This document shows positions 50,806 to 54,963 of a stretch of DNA of 54,963 nt, one piece after another (positions within the stretch are counted from its first letter, which is position 1; each line of letters opens with the position of its first letter). The notes beneath the pieces are model-generated. The model was not told the DNA's origin and made no database searches. It was given only the letters and a program-made list of their open reading frames with translations. The DNA is from Rhodobiaceae bacterium (GTDB lineage: Bacteria; Pseudomonadota; Alphaproteobacteria; Puniceispirillales; Puniceispirillaceae), in assembly GCA_018624035.1 (NCBI GenBank), contig JAAZUU010000002.1, positions 1 to 54,963 on the forward strand, written 5' to 3'. Both the position numbers and the translations under genes were made by a program.

Positions 50806-51555
50806 ATGAAGGTGCTAGTCCCGGTCAAGCGGGTCATCGACTACAACGTCAAGGTGCGGGTGAAAGCCGACAACACCGGCGTTGAGCTGGCGAATGTGAA
50901 GATGGCGATGAATCCATTCGACGAGATCGCCGTTGAAGAGGCCCTGCGGCTGAAGGAATCCGGCGGTGCGGACGAAGTCGTCGCCGTGTCGATCGGCCCG
51001 ACCCAGAATCAGGAAACCATCCGCACCGCGCTGGCGATGGGCGCGGATCGCGGCATCCATATCGAGGCACCGCACGAGATTGAGCCGCTGGCCGTTGCCA
51101 AGCTGCTGAAGGAAGTGGTGGCGCGCGAGGAACCCGGACTGGTCTTTGTCGGCAAGCAGGCCATCGATGATGACTGCAACCAGACCGGCCAGATGCTGGC
51201 CGCGCTTCTTGGATGGGCGCAGGGAACCTTTGTCTCGGGAATCGAGATCAAGGGAGACAGCGCCGCCGTCATTCGCGAGGTTGACGGAGGTCTTGAACAT
51301 CTCGAGATCAGGATGCCTGCCGTCGTCACCGTCGACCTGCGTCTGAATGAACCGCGCTATGCGTCGCTGCCGAATATCATGAAGGCGAAGAAGAAGCCGC
51401 TTGATTCGATGAGTGCCGCCGATCTTGGCGTCGATATCGCACCCCGGCTGACCATTACCCGCGTCGAAGAGCCACCTGCCCGCGAGGCCGGAATCAAGGT
51501 ATGCGATGTGGCCGAGCTGGTAGACAAACTGAAAAACGAAGCAAAGGTGATCTGA
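50806..51555 (+). CDS. etfB: Electron transfer flavoprotein beta subunit
   Basis: A 249-residue protein starting [20 protein letters not shown], with the family signature around [20 protein letters not shown] (AMP-binding loop). With EtfA it carries electrons from acyl-CoA and other dehydrogenases to ETF:quinone oxidoreductase. A strong gcaaggag precedes ATG 50806. The etfA start follows the etfB stop by two bases. Confidence 0.97.
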   Translation: MKVLVPVKRVIDYNVKVRVKADNTGVELANVKMAMNPFDEIAVEEALRLKESGGADEVVAVSIGPTQNQETIRTALAMGADRGIHIEAPHEIEPLAVAKLLKEVVAREEPGLVFVGKQAIDDDCNQTGQMLAALLGWAQGTFVSGIEIKGDSAAVIREVDGGLEHLEIRMPAVVTVDLRLNEPRYASLPNIMKAKKKPLDSMSAADLGVDIAPRLTITRVEEPPAREAGIKVCDVAELVDKLKNEAKVI

Positions 51556-51557
51556 TC

Positions 51558-52490
51558 ATGAGCATTCTCATCCTTGCAGACCATGATGACGGCCAGCTGG
51601 CCCCGGCTACGCTGAACACCGTCACCGCCGCCACCCAGATCGGTGGCGACATCCATATCCTCGTTGCCGGAGATTCCGGCGGCGAGGTCGCAAAATCCGC
51701 GGCCGCCATCGCCGGCGTGTCAAAGGTGCTGACAGCCGATGACGCCGCGCTTGCGCATGGCATCGCGGAAAATGTGGCGCCGCTGATGCAGTCGATGGCG
51801 TCGTCCTACACACATCTGATGGCACCGGCCACAACGACCGGCAAGAACATCATGCCGCGCGTCGCCGCGTTGCTCGATGTGATGCAGGTCTCCGACATCA
51901 TCAAGGTCGAGAGCGCGGACAGCTTCCAGCGTCCGATTTATGCCGGCAACGCCATTGCCACCGTCACATCGAACGAGGCGATCAAGGTGGTGACGGTTCG
52001 CAGCACGGCCTTCGAGGCCGCCGCCGCCGAGGGTGGAAGCGCCGCCATCGAATCCGCGTCCGGATCCGCAGATGTCGGCCTGTCGAACTATGTCAAATCC
52101 GAACTTTCGAGCTCCGAGCGTCCGGAACTGACCTCGGCGCCAATCGTGATCTCGGGTGGCCGCGGCATGCAGGATGGCGCGAATTTCGCGATGCTGGAGA
52201 AGGTCGCCGACAAGCTTGGCGCGGCGGTCGGCGCATCCCGCGCGGCGGTCGATGCCGGTTTCGTGCCAAACGACTATCAGGTTGGTCAGACCGGCAAGGT
52301 GGTCGCGCCGGACCTGTATGTGGCTGTCGGCATCTCGGGGGCGATCCAGCATCTCGCCGGCATGAAGGACAGCAAGGTGATTGTCGCCATCAACAAGGAT
52401 GAAGAGGCGCCGATCTTCCAGGTCGCCGATTTCGGCCTTGTGGCGGACCTGTTCGACGCCGTTCCGGAGCTGGAAACGACGCTTGGCTGA
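51558..52490 (+). CDS. etfA: Electron transfer flavoprotein alpha subunit
   Basis: A 310-residue FAD-binding subunit. The C-terminal domain has the FAD motif: [20 protein letters not shown], then [20 protein letters not shown] and [20 protein letters not shown]. It pairs with EtfB. ATG 51558 directly follows the etfB stop; the longer frame overlaps etfB and is not conserved. A terminator lies downstream. Confidence 0.97.
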   Translation: MSILILADHDDGQLAPATLNTVTAATQIGGDIHILVAGDSGGEVAKSAAAIAGVSKVLTADDAALAHGIAENVAPLMQSMASSYTHLMAPATTTGKNIMPRVAALLDVMQVSDIIKVESADSFQRPIYAGNAIATVTSNEAIKVVTVRSTAFEAAAAEGGSAAIESASGSADVGLSNYVKSELSSSERPELTSAPIVISGGRGMQDGANFAMLEKVADKLGAAVGASRAAVDAGFVPNDYQVGQTGKVVAPDLYVAVGISGAIQHLAGMKDSKVIVAINKDEEAPIFQVADFGLVADLFDAVPELETTLG

Positions 52491-52516
52491 TCCGGCACGG
52501 CACAAATCTGTGACAG

Positions 52517-52539
52517 GGGCGGCTGCGGCCGCCCTTTTT
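52517..52539 (+). terminator. Rho-independent terminator of etfBA
   Basis: gggcggc (52517-52523), loop tgcg, gccgccc (52528-52534), then five T: a perfect 7-bp GC stem 27 bases after the etfA stop. Confidence 0.92.
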
Positions 52540-52546
52540 CATGGTT

Positions 52547-52582
52547 GGGGTTTGGCCGGGGGATTGGCCCGGGATTGGCCGG
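52547..52582. repeat. 11-12-bp tandem units between etfA and the TlpA-like gene
   Basis: ggggtttggccg, then gggattggccc and gggattggccg: three consecutive near-copies between the etfBA terminator and the stop of the convergent gene. Confidence 0.65.
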
Positions 52583-52606
52583 AGGTTTATGCGCGCAAGG
52601 GGGCGA

Positions 52607-53188
52607 TCACTCGGGCAGAAGATCGCGGACCAGTGTCAGCATTGCCGGATCATCCCATTCGAAAGGGCCCACAAAACGCCAGGCCGCATCCTGCCTGGCC
52701 GGCAGCAGAATGGTCGTCGGCAGACCGCGGACCCGCATCCCGCGCGACAGCCGTGCCTTCGGGTCGAACCCCAGCCGCACGCCGGTGACCCCATGTTTTT
52801 CCAGAAACGGCATGGCTTTTGCCGCCCCGCCCCGGTCAATCGAGACCAGCAGCACGGTGACCTCGTCACCGGCAAGCGCGGCGGCGGCGCGCGACAATGC
52901 CGGAAGTTCGGCAATGCAGGGGGCACACCATGTGGCCCAGAGGTTGATCAGCACCGGCCGGCCGATGAAATCCGAGATTCTGATTTCGGCACCGGCCCGG
53001 TCAGTGATCGGGCTGGTCAGATCAGGCGGCGCTTCGCGTGGCGGTGCCTCGGGCGCGCCGGATGCGCCCGTCAGGGACGGCATAGCGGTAGCCAGCACCA
53101 GGAACAGCAACAGGACCGGGACCGGCGACCGTGGCACCAACACCGGTGTTTTTGGCTGTAAAATCGATAAAAGCCGTCTATAACTCAT
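52607..53188 (-). CDS. TlpA-like thioredoxin-fold protein
   Basis: A 193-residue protein with an N-terminal hydrophobic anchor (VPVLLLFLVLATAMPSL) and a Pro-rich linker, then a thioredoxin fold with the active-site WATWCAPCIAELPALS near residue 87 and the cis-Pro block GLPTTILL. It should face the periplasm and reduce thiols, for example in cytochrome c or oxidase assembly. It is divergent from argH with 55 bases between starts, a common alphaproteobacterial arrangement. Confidence 0.92.
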   Translation of the reverse strand: MSYRRLLSILQPKTPVLVPRSPVPVLLLFLVLATAMPSLTGASGAPEAPPREAPPDLTSPITDRAGAEIRISDFIGRPVLINLWATWCAPCIAELPALSRAAAALAGDEVTVLLVSIDRGGAAKAMPFLEKHGVTGVRLGFDPKARLSRGMRVRGLPTTILLPARQDAAWRFVGPFEWDDPAMLTLVRDLLPE

Positions 53189-53243
53189 GCAATTTTCCGG
53201 ATTATGAGGGCGCCATAAAGCTGGTGCGCGGACAGATCAGGCC

Positions 53244-54671
53244 ATGACCGACAGGGACACATCGCCGGACAACGGCCCATCGAAGTCTAGCATCTGGGGC
53301 GGCCGCTTCTCAAGCGGACCGTCGCAGCTGATGCAGGACATCAATGCGTCGATCGATTATGACAGACGACTCTATCGTCAGGATATTGCCGGCTCGAAGG
53401 CGCATGCCACGATGCTGGCGGCCTGCGGCATCATCAGCGAGGCTGACCGTGACGCGATCCACCAGGGGCTGGACAGCATCCTTGATGAAATCACGCGCGG
53501 TGATTTCGCCTTTTCCGCCGCTCTTGAGGATATCCACATGAATATCGAGTCGCGGCTTGCCGAAATGATCGGCGAGCCGGCGCGCCGGCTCCATACCGCG
53601 CGCTCGCGCAATGACCAGGTGGCGACCGACTTCAGGCTGTGGGTGCGGGAGCTCATTGATTCGGTCGATTCCGCGCTGGCCGAACTGCAGCAGACATTGC
53701 TGCGGCGGGCAGAGCAGCATGTCGACACGCTGATGCCGGGATTCACCCATCTGCAGACAGCACAGCCTGTCACATTCGGCTTTCACCTGATGGCCTATGT
53801 CGAGATGTTCGGGCGCGATCGCGGGCGCTTTGCCGATGCGCGCCGGCGGCTCAATGAATCACCGCTTGGCGCCGCGGCGCTCGCCGGCACCTCTTTTCCG
53901 ACCGACCGTCACATGACAGCCGATTTGCTGGGCTTCGACCGGCCGGCGGCGAATGCCATGGACGCGGTCTCCGACCGCGACTTCGCCGTGGAGTTCCTCG
54001 CCGCCGCCGCGCTGTGCGCCGTCCATATGTCGCGGCTTGCCGAAGAGATGGTGATCTGGTGTTCGGACAGGTTCGGTTTCATCACCCTGTCCGATGCCTT
54101 CACCACCGGATCCTCGATCATGCCGCAGAAGCGCAACCCCGACGCGGCCGAGCTTGTGCGTGCAAAGCCGGGCCGGATCATCGGGTCGCTGAACGGACTC
54201 CTGATTGTGCTGAAGGGACTGCCGCTGGCCTATGGCAAGGACATGCAGGAGGACAAGGAAGGCGTCTTTGATGCCGCCGACGCGCTTGGCATCGCCATCG
54301 CCGCGACGACCGGCATGGTTGCCGACATGACCGCCAGGCCCGAAGCCATGCGCGCCGCGCTGGCACAAGGCTTTCCGACCGCCACCGACCTTGCGGACTA
54401 TCTGGTGCGCGAGCTTGGGCTGCCCTTTCGCGAGGCGCATCATGTCAGCGGCAGCATTGTCGCCATCGCCGCCGAGCGGGGATGCGACCTTGACGCGCTG
54501 GCCCTTGCCGACATGCAGGCTGTAGAGCCCCGCATCACCGCCGATGTGCTGGCAGTGCTGTCATGCGAGGCGGCGGTCTCGATGCGGCGCAGTTACGGTG
54601 GTACCGCGCCTGAAGAGGTGCGCGCGCGGATTGCCGAGGCGCGGACGCGCTATGCGCTGGATGAAGGCTGA
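53244..54671 (+). CDS. argH: Argininosuccinate lyase
   Basis: A 475-residue enzyme that splits argininosuccinate into arginine and fumarate. [20 protein letters not shown] at the N-terminus, [17 protein letters not shown], and the flexible-loop signature [16 protein letters not shown] near residue 290 are all intact. It is the last step after ArgF and ArgG; argG is not in this window. A small lipoprotein gene and lysA follow in the same direction. Confidence 0.98.
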   Translation: MTDRDTSPDNGPSKSSIWGGRFSSGPSQLMQDINASIDYDRRLYRQDIAGSKAHATMLAACGIISEADRDAIHQGLDSILDEITRGDFAFSAALEDIHMNIESRLAEMIGEPARRLHTARSRNDQVATDFRLWVRELIDSVDSALAELQQTLLRRAEQHVDTLMPGFTHLQTAQPVTFGFHLMAYVEMFGRDRGRFADARRRLNESPLGAAALAGTSFPTDRHMTADLLGFDRPAANAMDAVSDRDFAVEFLAAAALCAVHMSRLAEEMVIWCSDRFGFITLSDAFTTGSSIMPQKRNPDAAELVRAKPGRIIGSLNGLLIVLKGLPLAYGKDMQEDKEGVFDAADALGIAIAATTGMVADMTARPEAMRAALAQGFPTATDLADYLVRELGLPFREAHHVSGSIVAIAAERGCDLDALALADMQAVEPRITADVLAVLSCEAAVSMRRSYGGTAPEEVRARIAEARTRYALDEG

Positions 54672-54683
54672 GCGGGAAGGAAA

Positions 54684-54818
54684 ATGACAATGAAGCGTTT
54701 CGGATTTGCAATGCTGGTGCTGGCTCTTGTCGCCGGCGGTCTGACCGCCTGTGGCAAGCGGGGCGATCCCTATCGCCCGTCCGAGATCCCGGCGCAGTCC
54801 GCCGACAGCGCCTCCTGA
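54684..54818 (+). CDS. lptM: Small lipoprotein LptM-like
   Basis: A 44-residue lipoprotein: MTMKRFGFAMLVLALVAGGL then the lipobox TAC, with CGKRGDPYRPSEIP as the mature part. The mature CG.RGPLY-like segment and its position between argH and lysA match the small LptM/YifL family, which in E. coli assists the LPS transporter LptD. It starts 12 bases after argH with ggaag upstream. It is too short to be found by long-ORF calling. Confidence 0.82.
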   Translation: MTMKRFGFAMLVLALVAGGLTACGKRGDPYRPSEIPAQSADSAS

Positions 54819-54840
54819 CACCGGTGGGGATGCAAGCGGC

Positions 54841-54963
54841 ATGACAAGCAGTTTTACGCGTGATGACAGCGGACGCCTGACCGTCGGCGGCCTCGTGCTG
54901 GAGGATATCGCGGCGGCGCACGGTACCCCGCTCTATGTCTATTCGGGCGACGGCATTCGCGCC
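54841..54963 (+). CDS. lysA: Diaminopimelate decarboxylase, N-terminal part (gene leaves the window)
   Basis: 41 codons from ATG 54841 to the window end with no stop. The start MTSSFTRDDSGRLTVGGLVL followed by AAHGTPLYVYSGDGIRA matches the N-terminus of LysA, which decarboxylates meso-diaminopimelate to lysine. The PLP lysine comes later and is out of view. The argH-lptM-lysA order supports the call. Confidence 0.88.
   Translation, partial: MTSSFTRDDSGRLTVGGLVLEDIAAAHGTPLYVYSGDGIRA

Overview
The window reads as one contiguous piece of a high-GC alphaproteobacterial chromosome. It has densely packed housekeeping genes, many ATGA-type overlaps, and gene pairings typical of the class: cobS-cobT near rpmB, class I lysyl-tRNA synthetase, groES-groEL behind a CIRCE element, a type-2 heme A synthase, and a tlpA / argH-lptM-lysA block. 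Cytochrome-oxidase assembly genes (ctaA, a Sco protein), electron-transfer flavoprotein and an aerobic cobaltochelatase point to aerobic respiration. I cannot fix the genus. I see no prophage, insertion sequence, rRNA or CRISPR array. One tRNA, tRNA-Gly(CCC), is present.

Layout. 1-9.1 kb: end of cobS, cobT, rpmB, a ribbon-helix-helix protein, the lysK-pyrD pair and a DinG-type Fe-S helicase. 9.1-11.2 kb: groESL. 11.2-16.4 kb (minus strand): a tightly overlapping sulfite-reduction operon (ferredoxin, siroheme-synthase-like protein, DUF2849, sulfite reductase, DUF934), followed by a ferredoxin-NADP reductase. 16.7-21.5 kb: ctaA, aspS, a homocysteine methyltransferase, DUF1289 and a DJ-1-like protein. 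21.7-30.4 kb: a molybdo-flavoenzyme locus with coxS-coxL-coxM of the form II CO-dehydrogenase-like type on the plus strand and its maturation genes (MoxR ATPase, VWA protein, XdhC, MoeA-MobA-like fusion) divergent on the minus strand. 30.7-33.7 kb: an amino-acid-type ABC importer with visibly lower GC. 33.8-45.3 kb: tRNA-Gly, folE, trkH, a lipoprotein, hslO, argF, argD, dcd, an ABC-2 permease, recX and acs. 45.3-48.8 kb: a LuxR-type regulator, a Slam-like outer-membrane protein, a Sco protein and yggT. 48.9-55 kb: folD, a HIG1 protein, a cobalamin adenosyltransferase, etfBA, a TlpA-like thioredoxin, argH, lptM and the start of lysA.

How genes may work together. NADPH, the FNR, the 2Fe-2S ferredoxin and the siroheme Fe4S4 reductase can form one electron chain for assimilatory sulfite reduction. 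The cox locus carries its three structural subunits plus four accessory proteins for molybdenum cofactor handling. CobS/CobT and the adenosyltransferase sit at two steps of adenosylcobalamin supply.

The most unusual signal is not a gene. Short near-perfect tandem repeats (8-17 bp units, two to six copies) occur at more than a dozen places. Nearly all lie just outside a gene or in a linker or C-terminus. The coding ones have 12- or 15-bp units and stay in frame. Other points of interest are a siroheme synthase with an eroded methyltransferase half, an orphan Slam-like protein, a regulator with a degenerate receiver next to an inverted repeat, and a DJ-1-family protein without the usual cysteine.
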